64,000 bases of DNA, taken from NCBI RefSeq assembly GCF_902809865.1, contig NZ_CADDWH010000001.1:2294001-2358000 (forward strand). Reading direction: 5' to 3'. A model generated the notes under the pieces. That model was not told where the DNA came from, searched no databases, and saw nothing but the letters and a program-made list of their open reading frames with translations. The translations under genes were made by a program, and so were the position numbers. Origin of the DNA: Halobacillus sp. Marseille-Q1614 (lineage in GTDB: Bacteria > Bacillota > Bacilli > Bacillales > Halobacillaceae). This document shows, in pieces, positions 25,808-34,665 of the stretch. Every line of letters starts with the position of its first letter. Within the stretch, counting starts at the first letter, position 1.

Positions 25808-27070
25808 TTATCTAATTTGTCCGTCGCCCTTCATAAGGAACTTGATCGTTGTTAATGCAGGCAAGCCCATTGGTCCACGGGCGTGAAGTTTCTGTGTGGA
25901 AATTCCGATCTCAGCACCGAAACCAAGTGCGCCGCCGTCTGTAAATCTTGTAGATGCGTTGTGGTAAAGAGCAGCTGCGTCAACAAGGCTTAGGAATTTC
26001 TGAGCTGTTTCATTATTTTCTGTAACGATCGCTTCAGAGTGCTTCGTTCCGTAAGTTTCAATATGAGCAATTGCTTCGGTCAGGTCACTTACAGTTTTCA
26101 CAGCGATGTCTGTGCTCAAGTATTCGTTTGCCCAGTCTTCTTCTCCAGCTGGAACGGCACCTGGGATATGAGCAATAGCTTTCTCATCTCCGTGTACGTT
26201 AATGCCGTGTTGTTGGAAAGCTTTTACAAGGGCCTCACTGTTTTTCTCTAACCATTCTTCGTGTACGACAAGCGTTTCAGCAGCATTACAAACTGCTGGA
26301 CGATCGGTTTTCGCATTCACTAGAATGTTAATCGCTTTTTCTACATCCGCTTCGCGGTCGATATAGATGTGGCAGTTCCCTACTCCTGTTTCAAGCACCG
26401 GTACTGTTGCGTTTTCTACAACGGCTTGAATGAGCTTACCGCCTCCGCGAGGGATCAGAACATCTATATGCTCTTTCATTGTAAACAGCTGATTAGTAGC
26501 TTCACGGTCCGTGCTCGCGATAAATTGAACCGCTTCTTTTGGAATTTTCGTCTCTTGAAGACCTTTGTGCATCACTTCAACAATGGCTTTGTTGGAGTTA
26601 ATCGCAGAAGATCCGCCTTTTAGTACAATGGCGTTTCCAGATTTAAGCGCTAATCCAGTAGCATCTACTGTTACGTTAGGGCGAGCTTCATAAATCATGC
26701 CGATTACGCCTAAAGGCACGGTTATTTTTTCGACTCGAAGGCCATTGTCTAACGTCCAATCGGAAAGAATGTTCCCTGTTGGGTCTTCAAGCTTTGCTAC
26801 TTCACGTAGTCCGTTAGCAAAATCATAAACACGTTCTTTAGATAAAGACAAGCGGTCCATGAAAGCTTCAGAAAAACCTTTTTCTTCGCCGTTCTCCAAG
26901 TCTTTCTTGTTCGCTTGTAAGATCGTTTCATAATTTTCTTCTAACACGCCAGCTAAGTGATTTAATGCTTCATTCTTTTCGTTCTCGGAAAGAATTAACA
27001 ACTTTTTCGAAGCCTTCTGTGCCTCTTTTGCTTGTTCCTCAACGTTCACATTACTTTTCATTAGTGTCAT
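25808..27070 (-). CDS. proA: gamma-glutamyl phosphate reductase
   Basis: 420 residues; AAGGAGGT precedes ATG. Reduces glutamyl-5-phosphate to glutamate semialdehyde with NADPH, the second step of proline synthesis. Visible: PLGVIGMIYEARPNVTVDA (about 117), LKGGSSAINSNKA, VLIPRGGGKLIQ, catalytic Cys in DRPAVCNAAETLVV (about 265), STRFTDGGALGFGAEIGIST and HARGPMGL. Third gene of the proHJA order. A 97-base gap with a stable hairpin separates it from proJ. Confidence 0.96.
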   Translation of the reverse strand: MTLMKSNVNVEEQAKEAQKASKKLLILSENEKNEALNHLAGVLEENYETILQANKKDLENGEEKGFSEAFMDRLSLSKERVYDFANGLREVAKLEDPTGNILSDWTLDNGLRVEKITVPLGVIGMIYEARPNVTVDATGLALKSGNAIVLKGGSSAINSNKAIVEVMHKGLQETKIPKEAVQFIASTDREATNQLFTMKEHIDVLIPRGGGKLIQAVVENATVPVLETGVGNCHIYIDREADVEKAINILVNAKTDRPAVCNAAETLVVHEEWLEKNSEALVKAFQQHGINVHGDEKAIAHIPGAVPAGEEDWANEYLSTDIAVKTVSDLTEAIAHIETYGTKHSEAIVTENNETAQKFLSLVDAAALYHNASTRFTDGGALGFGAEIGISTQKLHARGPMGLPALTTIKFLMKGDGQIR

Positions 27071-27167
27071 CCAAGACCTCCTTGAGTATTTAGGCCCACT
27101 TTAGTGGGATATATGCTTTAAAAAGGAATCCCAGCCCTGCGCATGCAGGGCGTTTCCTTATAGACTT

Positions 27168-28301
27168 TTATACACCGACTGGCAGTTTAACTTCTAAGTG
27201 ACAAACTAAATCTTTACTTTCGATTGCTGCCATATCATAGGATTCAAGTTCATTGTCCGTTAAGCTGATCATTTTCTTCATTTGGTCGGAAGAGTAATTG
27301 ACTACACCAAGACCGATTTCTTCGCCATCAAGGTCGTGAATTCTTACAACTGCACCTTTGCTGAAACGTCCAGAAACATGGTGAACGTTTACTGGCAGCA
27401 GATTGTCTCGCTGTTCCACGATAATTTCACGTGCCTGATGGTCAACTGTTACTTTACCTTCAGGACCAGAGTTAAACGCAATCCACTGTTTCTTCTGATT
27501 TAAGTTTTCCTGGTCTGGTTCAGGCTCAAAGTAAGTGCCTTTTGCCTTACGATACACGGCATCATACACTACGCTCTTTTCACTTGCTTTTCCTAAGAAG
27601 GATGAGATTCCCGAAGCCATAGCAATCTTGAAGGCATCAATTTTAGACTTCATACCTCCTGTTCCTACATCACTTCCAGGATCTCCTGCTGCCGCTTCGA
27701 TTTCCGGTGTAATTTCATGCACCGTGTCAAGCAGTTTGGCATCTTTATTTTTACGTGGGTCGGCATCATATAAGCCGTCGATATCAGAAAGGATGATAAG
27801 ATCATCCGCGTCAACAAGTCCGGCAACTTTTGCAGATAGAGTATCATTGTCGCCAAACTTCAAGCGATCAATCGTGATCGTGTCATTTTCATTTACAATT
27901 GGAATAATTCCACGTTCTAAAAGAACATTTATTGTGTTTCTCGCATTATTATAACGATTTTCATCAGAAAAGTCACTGCGAGTTATTAATATTTGTGAAC
28001 CGATATAGCCGTGAGATAGGAATAAATCAGAATATGATTCCATAAGCAATCCTTGGCCAACGGACGCTGCTGCCTGTTTTTCTGGTAAGGAATCCGGTCG
28101 TGTCAAGCAGCCTAGTTTACGGTAACCAGCCGCTACGGCTCCTGATGATACGAGTAATACTTCATGCCCGTCGTCTTTAATTCGTACAATCTCATCTACT
28201 AATTTCTCAAGCTTCCTGCGGCTGATTTCACCGTGAAGACTTGTTAATGAACTACTTCCAATTTTAATAACTACACGCTTCTTGTTCGTGCCGTTAACCA
28301 A
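27168..28301 (-). CDS. proJ: glutamate 5-kinase with PUA domain (ProJ-like)
   Basis: 377 residues; the start is TTG (TTGGTTAAC), seven bases after GGAG. Amino-acid kinase domain: VVIKIGSSSLT (about 11), VSSGAVAAGYRKL (about 52), VNENDTITIDRLKFGDNDTLSA (about 137), DIDGLYDADPRK, GTGGMKSKIDA (about 214). A C-terminal PUA domain spans about 275-365. Phosphorylates glutamate. In Halobacillus and in B. subtilis the osmostress set (proH, proJ) is separate from the anabolic proBA set; the gene order here matches the salt-stress operon. Confidence 0.92.
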   Translation of the reverse strand: MVNGTNKKRVVIKIGSSSLTSLHGEISRRKLEKLVDEIVRIKDDGHEVLLVSSGAVAAGYRKLGCLTRPDSLPEKQAAASVGQGLLMESYSDLFLSHGYIGSQILITRSDFSDENRYNNARNTINVLLERGIIPIVNENDTITIDRLKFGDNDTLSAKVAGLVDADDLIILSDIDGLYDADPRKNKDAKLLDTVHEITPEIEAAAGDPGSDVGTGGMKSKIDAFKIAMASGISSFLGKASEKSVVYDAVYRKAKGTYFEPEPDQENLNQKKQWIAFNSGPEGKVTVDHQAREIIVEQRDNLLPVNVHHVSGRFSKGAVVRIHDLDGEEIGLGVVNYSSDQMKKMISLTDNELESYDMAAIESKDLVCHLEVKLPVGV

Positions 28302-28328
28302 TATATCACTCCTATTTCACTTATCTAT

Positions 28329-29171
28329 TTATTTAGAACCAACTAGTACATTTTCTAATTGTTTACTCATTTCTTTTGAACGGCTTGCTGCGCCTTTAAT
28401 GGCTTCTGCGATGGCTTCACCGCCGCCTGCTTCGTGCAGTGCATTCAAGCCAGCCGCTGTTGTACCGTTTGGTGATGTTACGTTTTCTCTTAACTCAGTT
28501 GGAGATTCTTCTCGCTCAAGCATCATCTTCGCTGCTCCAAGCAGAGTCTGTGCACCGATTTCTCTAAGTGTTTCACGATCCATGCCTTCCGCATTTCCTG
28601 TTTCTTCGATATGCTCCATTAGATAGTAGAAATATGCTGGACCGCTTCCTGCGATTCCCGTGAAAACATCCATTTTATCTTCTTCAATAATGAAGACTTC
28701 TCCAATGGCCTTCATTAACTCTTTTGTAAATACAACCTGATCAAATGCTACATGCTTTCCTGGAGTTACTGCCGTAGCAGATTCTCTCAGCATACTTGAA
28801 GTATTCGGCATTACACGGATAACTTGCTGTCCGTCATTTAAGCGTTCTTCCATATATGAGGTTGAAATCCCGGCAAGTACAGAAACGAGTACTTGGTTTG
28901 GATTAATTTTATATTTTAAATCTTGTAATACGGCATCAATATCTTTTGGCTTCATAGCAAGGATAAACTGATCAACTTCTGCGAAATTCAGTTCATCTTT
29001 TAAAACTGTGCGCACACCGTATTTTTCTTGAATTTCAGTTAGTCGTGCTTGATTACTTCTATTTGTAACAATGATTTGCTTTGCAGGAATTTTTCCTGAC
29101 TCCACCATTCCTGAGATCATAGCTTCTGCCATTGATCCTGCACCTAGAAAAGCAATCGTTTGATTCATCAT
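28329..29171 (-). CDS. proH: pyrroline-5-carboxylate reductase (ProH-like)
   Basis: 280 residues. NADPH motif IAFLGAGSMAEAMISGMVESG (about 5-25); VVNP-type region reads VRVMPNTSSMLRESATAV (about 118); IAGSGPAYFYYLMEHIE (about 165) and the C-terminal LRENVTSPNGTTAAGLNALHE are hallmarks. Performs the last step of proline synthesis. First in the operon, with a good promoter upstream. Order reductase-kinase-dehydrogenase equals proHJA of Halobacillus halophilus, where it makes proline as a compatible solute. Confidence 0.93.
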   Translation of the reverse strand: MMNQTIAFLGAGSMAEAMISGMVESGKIPAKQIIVTNRSNQARLTEIQEKYGVRTVLKDELNFAEVDQFILAMKPKDIDAVLQDLKYKINPNQVLVSVLAGISTSYMEERLNDGQQVIRVMPNTSSMLRESATAVTPGKHVAFDQVVFTKELMKAIGEVFIIEEDKMDVFTGIAGSGPAYFYYLMEHIEETGNAEGMDRETLREIGAQTLLGAAKMMLEREESPTELRENVTSPNGTTAAGLNALHEAGGGEAIAEAIKGAASRSKEMSKQLENVLVGSK

Positions 29172-29225
29172 TTGGGTAACATCTCTCCCGTTCGCATTTT
29201 GTTCGCTCTCAACAACACGTTTTTT

Positions 29226-29253
29226 ATCATAACACTTGGGGAACTAACTTCAA
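29226..29253 (-). promoter_or_regulatory. proHJA promoter
   Basis: On the minus strand TTGAAG and TATGAT with a 16-base spacer; the proH start is about 55 bases further. Likely SigA-type. The spacer is one base short of ideal, which is common in osmotically tuned promoters; that link is inference. Confidence 0.6.
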
Positions 29254-29433
29254 GGGGTATTTTGCAAGTCATGCTTATATTGTCCAATTAGTGAGCGTAA
29301 ACGGTTTCATAGAGAGATATATCAACACGACTGCGTCTCATCGGAAATAATTCCGTCTCAGGAGAGTATATGGAGATTGATATTAAGGGAAATATTTGAA
29401 AATCCTGCTATGAAGCGATCATTTCATAAAAAT

Positions 29434-29467
29434 AAGACGTTCTCATCTAATGGAAGGAGAACGTCTT
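29434..29467 (-). terminator. terminator after thioredoxin-like gene
   Basis: On the minus strand AAGACGTTCTC/GAGAACGTCTT and a T-run. The stretch between it and the proH promoter (29254-29433) shows no other clear element. Confidence 0.85.
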
Positions 29468-29791
29468 TTATAAAAGAAAATGCCTATATTTTGTGAGCTG
29501 ATGGTGAAGATCTCCCATCGGAACAAACCGTGCCATTCTAGTCAGCTCTTTCCCTTCTGAAAATAATATAACGACTGGAACGGTGAAAACCTCAAATTCT
29601 CCCGCAATTTCTTTTACTTCCTGTGCATCTGCATGGACGGCATTAATCTGCGGGAACTCTTTCATCATTTCTTCTACCTGCGGAAGCAGTGAATGGCAAA
29701 CTGTACAGCCTGGCTGCGATATATAAAGTAAAGTGAGCGGACTTTTTTGAAGCTTCGTGCGAACCTCTTCTATAGTATGGACTGGTTCCAT
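29468..29791 (-). CDS. thioredoxin-like protein with CTVC motif
   Basis: About 107 residues; I prefer the ATG (MEPVHTIEEV) eight bases after GAGAGG over the closer starts. Thioredoxin fold with LLYISQPGCTVCHSLLPQVEEM (active site CTVC near residue 30 instead of CGPC), cis-Pro in EVFTVPVVILF (about 72). Acts as a cytoplasmic thiol-disulfide protein; reducing partner and substrate unknown. Divergent from the methyltransferase-like gene. Confidence 0.85.
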   Translation of the reverse strand: MEPVHTIEEVRTKLQKSPLTLLYISQPGCTVCHSLLPQVEEMMKEFPQINAVHADAQEVKEIAGEFEVFTVPVVILFSEGKELTRMARFVPMGDLHHQLTKYRHFLL

Positions 29792-29884
29792 TTTCATCAC
29801 CTCTCTTCAATTCTATCAATTGTTGCTTCTTTCTACCCGCAAAATGTCTCATTCCTCTATAATAAAACGAAGAGGTGAAATGTA

Positions 29885-30412
29885 ATGAATGTGTTTAGCG
29901 TCTTCCTTATTTCCTTTTTACTATTACTCGTGCTGCTCCTCTTACTGGATTCAGCCAAAAACGGAATTACACCGACTCCTTCTACCCGAAAAGAGCGAGA
30001 TGCCACTCTATTACTTGCGGAATCCCTCGCTCCTCAAACGATTGCTGACTTAGGGGCGGGCTTTGGGACAATGGCTTTTTCATTTGCCGGCCGCTTCCCT
30101 GATTCCACAGTGACCGCTTATGAAACCGCATGGGTCCCCTGGTGTTTTTTACATCTTAGAAAGCTGTTTCAGCCGCGGTGTAATTTAATTATAAAGCGTC
30201 GTAACTTTATGGATGAAGATCTCAGGCAATATGACCTGATTTTTACCTATTTATACCCGAAAGCGATGGACCTTCTTGAGGACAAGCTGGATCCTCGTAC
30301 CTCTCATGTATTGTCGAACACCTTTGCTCTATCAAGATGGAAGCCTTCTTTAATATGGCCGGTTGAATCTAAAGTTTCTTACAGTTCCATTTATTTATAT
30401 AGAAGAAAATAG
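29885..30412 (+). CDS. membrane-anchored class I methyltransferase-like protein
   Basis: 175 residues; AAGAGGTGA before ATG. One strongly hydrophobic N-terminal helix (about 3-22), then a SAM-binding core: IADLGAGFGTMAFSFA (motif I, about 57-72), VTAYETAWVPW, YDLIFTYLYPKAMD (motif IV-like). A short family of unknown substrate. The C-terminal third is compact, so it may be a minimal enzyme. Confidence 0.72.
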   Translation: MNVFSVFLISFLLLLVLLLLLDSAKNGITPTPSTRKERDATLLLAESLAPQTIADLGAGFGTMAFSFAGRFPDSTVTAYETAWVPWCFLHLRKLFQPRCNLIIKRRNFMDEDLRQYDLIFTYLYPKAMDLLEDKLDPRTSHVLSNTFALSRWKPSLIWPVESKVSYSSIYLYRRK

Positions 30413-30544
30413 TCCTGTTTCAGAATGAGGGTTAGCCCAATCCATAAATAACCTCCTCGCTCGTATAGTGCCACCTCCTTTAAATTTCTATTCTCCTGTT
30501 GCTTTAATTACAGCTCTCAGCTATAATCACTCTTAATATCTTAC

Positions 30545-30785
30545 ATTCGTTGAGAAAGAGAGTAGCTCATTGAAGCCGCTTAAAGCGAGTCAGGGATGGT
30601 GGGAGCCTGAGAAGCGAAAGATGAGTGAACCGGACTTTCGAGAAGCCTTTTTGAATACTTTTAGTAGGAAAGGCCGGGGATGAACCCCGTTACCAATGTT
30701 GAGCGGCTATTTTACTATAGCTATAAGAGTGGCACCGCGAGTATACACCCTCGTCTCTTTTTCCAAGAGACGGGGGTTTTTTTAG
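30545..30785 (+). promoter_or_regulatory. T-box riboswitch, arginine-type
   Basis: The conserved T-box AGAGTGGCACCGCG lies at 30726-30739. Stem I starts with AGAGAGTAG near 30549; the specifier-loop region reads TGAACCGGAC, where CGG (30631-30633) is an arginine codon followed by a purine, matching the ArgS downstream. The terminator CCCTCGTCTCTT/AAGAGACGGGGG (30748-30776) plus T-run competes with the antiterminator. Uncharged tRNA-Arg should allow read-through. CCG (Pro) overlaps and is the only rival reading. Confidence 0.92.
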
Positions 30786-30908
30786 GTTCTGTTAATGGAA
30801 GGGAATTTAACGGCACATCGACTGTTATCACCCTTCGGAGGGAGGCTTAAAAGTTCTTCCTTTAAAAAGGAGCAGACGCCTATACTTATTTATAAGGAGG
30901 AAAGTAGA

Positions 30909-32585
30909 ATGGAAAAACATATTCTTGCCTTACAATTGTCCCATCTCCTAGGTGAGGAATTTTCGCGTGAATGGGTCTATTCTCAAATTGAAATACCCAA
31001 GCAGGATAAACTCGGCGACCTCGCATTCCCTTGCTTTAAGCTTGCTGCTAAATTTCGCAAATCCCCAAATGAGATTGCAGCAGAGCTGGCTCCTAAGTTA
31101 AAACATGATATCTTCGCTGACGCGGAGCCCATAAAAGGGTATATTAATATCTTTCTTGATCAGAATTTTATCGCTGCCCATACTCTTAAACAAGTTCTCT
31201 CTGGACACTATGGAAAACATGATTTTGGCACTGGGAAAACCATTGCAATTGACTTATCCGCACCTAATATTGCGAAGCCTTTTTCTATGGGTCATTTACG
31301 TTCAACAATCATCGGGAATTCCCTGGCCCAGATTGCGGAACACTGCGGTTATAAGACAGTAAAGATCAACTATATCGGTGACTATGGCACTCAATTCGGC
31401 AAGTTGTTAGCTGCTTATCAACGCTGGGGTGATGAAAAAACAGTTCGTCAAAATCCAATAGCTGAGCTGAATAAAATTTATGTAAAATTTCACGAAGAAG
31501 CAGCAAAAACCCCTTCCCTGGAGGACGAAGGCCGTCAATGGTTTAAAAAGCTTGAGCAAAATGAACCGGAAGCTCTTAAATTGTGGAAGTGGTTTAAAGA
31601 CGCTTCTCTTGAAGAGTTTAATAAAGTTTACCAACTGCTTGGAATCAAATTCGATCTTACCCGTGGGGAAGCTTATTATAATGATAAAATGGAGGCAGTC
31701 GTTCAGCTTTTAAAGGAGCGAAGTCTTTTAGAAGAATCGGACGGAGCGCAAGTCGTACATTTGGATGAAGAGAGCCTCCCTCCCTGCCTTATTAAAAAAA
31801 GCGACGAAACAACGACCTATGCCACGCGCGACCTGACAGCTGCAATTGATCGCTATCAAAGCTATTCTTTTTCCGAAGCGCTCTATGTAGTCGGTCATGA
31901 ACAGTCGCTTCACTTTCATCAAGTGATGCAAGTGTTAAAGAAGCTCCAGTTCCCATGGGCAGACAATATGAAGCATATTTCATTTGGAATGATGCTTCAA
32001 GAAGGAAAAAAAATGTCTACACGCCGAGGAAAAACTGTGCTTTTAGAAAAAGTGTTGGAAGAAGCTGTTCATCTGGCGAAGAAAAATATAGAAGAAAAGA
32101 ACCCCACACTCACGCATAAAGATAAAGTGGCTCAACAAGTCGGTGTCAGTGCTGTGATTTTTCATGATTTAAAGCATGACCGTCAGAACGATGTAGAATT
32201 CTCGTTAAAAGACATGCTTACCTTTGAAGGTCATACGGCACCTTACCTTCAATATTCCTGCGTACGTGCAAATTCACTTTTATCAAAAGGAGGCTTTAAC
32301 CTGCAGGAAGCTTCTCCTTCTCTTTTGGACGAGAATGCATGGCTTCTTATTAAACAGCTGCGTGCCTACCCGGATGTCGTCAAAACAGCCTGGAAAGAAT
32401 ATGACCCAAGCAAGATAGCTAAATACTTGTTAGATCTGGCGAAATCTTTCAATCAGTACTATACAGTCACAAAAATATTACAGGAAGATCAATTACATGC
32501 TCGATTAACACTCGTCTATAGCTTTTCTCAAATATTAAAAGAGGGGCTTTCATTACTGGGAATAGAAACTCCAGAAGCCATGTAA
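30909..32585 (+). CDS. argS: arginyl-tRNA synthetase
   Basis: 558 residues. The start is the ATG after ATAAGGAGGAAAG, not the longer upstream frame. Class I synthetase: N-terminal Add1-like domain, HIGH-like motif SAPNIAKPFSMGHLRSTIIG (about 115-130), NYIGDYGTQFGKL, catalytic region GMMLQEGKKMSTRRGKTV (about 362-378), DALR C-terminal domain ending in FSQILKEGLSLLGIETPEAM. It resembles the shorter second ArgS found in many Bacilli. Controlled by the T-box upstream, so made when charged tRNA-Arg is short. Confidence 0.95.
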   Translation: MEKHILALQLSHLLGEEFSREWVYSQIEIPKQDKLGDLAFPCFKLAAKFRKSPNEIAAELAPKLKHDIFADAEPIKGYINIFLDQNFIAAHTLKQVLSGHYGKHDFGTGKTIAIDLSAPNIAKPFSMGHLRSTIIGNSLAQIAEHCGYKTVKINYIGDYGTQFGKLLAAYQRWGDEKTVRQNPIAELNKIYVKFHEEAAKTPSLEDEGRQWFKKLEQNEPEALKLWKWFKDASLEEFNKVYQLLGIKFDLTRGEAYYNDKMEAVVQLLKERSLLEESDGAQVVHLDEESLPPCLIKKSDETTTYATRDLTAAIDRYQSYSFSEALYVVGHEQSLHFHQVMQVLKKLQFPWADNMKHISFGMMLQEGKKMSTRRGKTVLLEKVLEEAVHLAKKNIEEKNPTLTHKDKVAQQVGVSAVIFHDLKHDRQNDVEFSLKDMLTFEGHTAPYLQYSCVRANSLLSKGGFNLQEASPSLLDENAWLLIKQLRAYPDVVKTAWKEYDPSKIAKYLLDLAKSFNQYYTVTKILQEDQLHARLTLVYSFSQILKEGLSLLGIETPEAM

Positions 32586-32600
32586 ATAGGAGATGACGTG

Positions 32601-33140
32601 ATGACAGAATTACCTGGCTTTAATAAGAACCTGACTCTCGTTGGAATAGATGGCTGCGGCGGCGCAGGAAAAAGTACTCTGGCTGAAGGAATTTCTCAAA
32701 GATACTCCAAATCAGCCATTGTTCATATGGATGACTTTTATCTTCCTTCCTCAGAAAGGAAGATAATTCGCGATATCGGAGGAAACTTTGATTATCAGCG
32801 TCTGATTGATCAAGTCATCACCCCGCTTTTAAAAGGAACAAAGTGCCGCTACCAGCGTTACGACTGGGAGCTGAACGACCTGGCTGAGTGGCATACCATC
32901 GAGCCTGAAGGAATGGTCATTATTGAGGGCTGTTACAGCACAAGAGACGAAATGCGAGAATTCTATGATTATACGATCTGGGTGGAGACACCAGAAGACT
33001 TGAGATTAAAGCGCGGCCTTCAAAGAGACGGAGACTCCGGACTTTCGTTCTGGAAGGAATGGATGGCGGAAGAAGATCTTTATATGGAGAAACAGCAGCC
33101 TCACAAAAAGGTTGATCAGATTGTTAAAGGATTTTCATAA
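32601..33140 (+). CDS. uridine kinase-like P-loop kinase
   Basis: 179 residues; ATG eight bases after GGAG. P-loop GIDGCGGAGKSTLAEGI (about 16-32), VHMDDFYLPSSER (about 45), and RYDWELNDLAEWHTIEPEGMVIIEG typical for uridine kinase-family proteins. Lacks some of the lid features of true Udk, so the substrate (nucleoside or other small molecule) is open. Follows argS by 15 bases and is probably co-transcribed. Confidence 0.83.
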   Translation: MTELPGFNKNLTLVGIDGCGGAGKSTLAEGISQRYSKSAIVHMDDFYLPSSERKIIRDIGGNFDYQRLIDQVITPLLKGTKCRYQRYDWELNDLAEWHTIEPEGMVIIEGCYSTRDEMREFYDYTIWVETPEDLRLKRGLQRDGDSGLSFWKEWMAEEDLYMEKQQPHKKVDQIVKGFS

Positions 33141-33222
33141 TTTTTCTAAGTAAAAACCTCCTGTACTTGAGTTCTTTCCTATATAATGTCTATTGGGGAA
33201 ACTTACAAAAAGGAGATTATAC

Positions 33223-33912
33223 ATGGAAGGAAATACGAACGATGATCCGCTCCTTGACGTACGCGTCTTTAAATATCCAATGTACTCTATCGCACTGGTT
33301 ATGTTTATTATCGTCATGATGTCCATGTTTTCATCAGAAATTATACTTCCGATGTTTATGCAGGGTCCGCTTGAATTAACACCGGCGGCTGCCGGCCTGG
33401 TACTTCTGCCCGGCGCGCTTCTAAACGGCTTACTATCTCCCATAATGGGAAAGCTATTCGACAATTTCGGCCCCCGAAAGCTCATTATTCCGGCGGCGGC
33501 TGTTCTAACAGCTACGATGTTTTCCTTAAGCCGTGTCAGCGGGGAAACCCCTGTTTACGTGATCATTATCAGCTACATTCTGCTGATGATCTCTGTTTCA
33601 GCTATTATGATGCCGGCTCAGACGAATGGACTCAACCAGCTGCCTAAACGCCTGTATCCACACGGGACAGCGATCATGAATACATTACAACCTGTTGCCG
33701 GCGCGATCGGTGTATCTGTTTTTATCAGTATTTTAACGTCCAAACAACAAAGTGTACTGCAGTCGATGGAGAATCCAGCGTCTCTATCCTCAATGAATCA
33801 GGCCACGACCGCTGGTGTCGAACTTGTTTATTTTGTAGCCTTCTCCATTGCAGCCCTAGGATTTATTCTGTCCTTGTTCGTTAAAAGGGCAAAGCCTATC
33901 GACTTACAGTAA
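33223..33912 (+). CDS. C-terminal half of a DHA2-type MFS drug transporter
   Basis: 229 residues with AAAGGAG before ATG and a TATAAT at 33182-33187. The protein begins exactly where the second half of LmrB/EmrB-type efflux pumps starts (DVRVFKYPMYSIALVMFI), then LTPAAAGLVLLPGALLNGLLSP, GKLFDNFGPRKLIIP. Six to seven helices are present instead of 14; the N-terminal half with the proton and motif-A parts is not upstream. Either a remnant that kept a start signal or a half-size transporter. Confidence 0.78.
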   Translation: MEGNTNDDPLLDVRVFKYPMYSIALVMFIIVMMSMFSSEIILPMFMQGPLELTPAAAGLVLLPGALLNGLLSPIMGKLFDNFGPRKLIIPAAAVLTATMFSLSRVSGETPVYVIIISYILLMISVSAIMMPAQTNGLNQLPKRLYPHGTAIMNTLQPVAGAIGVSVFISILTSKQQSVLQSMENPASLSSMNQATTAGVELVYFVAFSIAALGFILSLFVKRAKPIDLQ

Positions 33913-33948
33913 TCTTAGTACCTTTAACTATGAAAGGGGAGCTATCAG

Positions 33949-34185
33949 ATGTATCCTGTCTATTATGTAGCCGCTATTATGCTCTGCCTGATTGCCCTAA
34001 TTGGAACAATTAAAGTAGCAAAAGATATGACAGCCAAGGAAAAAGAAGAAAATACAGGAGAAGCAGAATTAAACAGTCTTAAGGAGGAAAAGACCGGGGC
34101 CGATGCAAGTATACGAAGGTTAACGATTATCTATGCAATTACTTTTGTAATCACAATCTTATTAGTTTGGATATTTATATTCTAG
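33949..34185 (+). CDS. small two-helix membrane protein
   Basis: 78 residues, AAAGGGGAG before ATG. Helices at about 3-22 and 56-77 flank an acidic/basic linker with KEKEENTGEAELNSLKEEKTG. No family recognised. Directly follows the half transporter (36-base gap), so perhaps a partner, but that is only position. Confidence 0.65.
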   Translation: MYPVYYVAAIMLCLIALIGTIKVAKDMTAKEKEENTGEAELNSLKEEKTGADASIRRLTIIYAITFVITILLVWIFIF

Positions 34186-34210
34186 AGCAATTTAATAAAC
34201 TCCATGAGGT

Positions 34211-34577
34211 AGGATTCCATAGCCATAAAAGGGGGCAAATGGGATCGGGAACCACCTCGCTTTCCTTCCCATTACGAGGTAAAGGTGAATGGAATCCTGC
34301 TCATGCGAGAAAGGGAATCAGCTGATCTTTCACTAGGTCACTTACACCTTTAAGAGCTTAAACCCCGGGAAGAGAGCAAATAAAACGAGAGAGAAAACGT
34401 ATCAGGCGAAGGGAAACGGTGAGAATCCTATGGGAGAAAAGGACAGGGTGAGATCCCTAAAAGGCGAAACCTTAAGGAAGCTCACCGTACGCCCATGGAA
34501 AGCGATCCGTTTCCCGGAGCCCTTTGCTGTATCTAAGCCGGTCGTCTAAAAAGTATGAGGTTTCTCTACAAGCTGAA
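34211..34577 (+). repeat. structured intergenic repeat, copy A
   Basis: A GC-richer element with many self-complementary parts: AGGATTCCAT/ATGGAATCCT at its left end, ACGGTGAG/CTCACCGT and GGGAAACGG/CCGTTTCCC in its core. A near-identical inverted copy lies at 56941-57270. The core (AATCCTATGGG, CCCATGGAAAGCGATCCG) follows the outline of the dispersed Bacillaceae element recalled from other genomes. Shared part about 34259-34577. No protein-coding frame is supported. Confidence 0.82.
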
Positions 34578-34665
34578 TGACGGCATATGCCGTCAATTTT
34601 TATTTAATACACGTACATAATAAAAAGTGAATACGATAATAAAAAAAGTGGAGAGAGGCGTAATC

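Noticed and set aside
25640-25855. 71-codon frame across the tandem repeat
   Set aside because: It only translates the repeat and runs into the proA terminator and gene end; no ribosome site.
34211-34577. Group II intron or RNase P reading of the structured repeat
   Set aside because: No domain V-like hairpin with the expected GAAA-capped arms and no RNase P core motifs; the end pattern fits the Bacillaceae dispersed element better.
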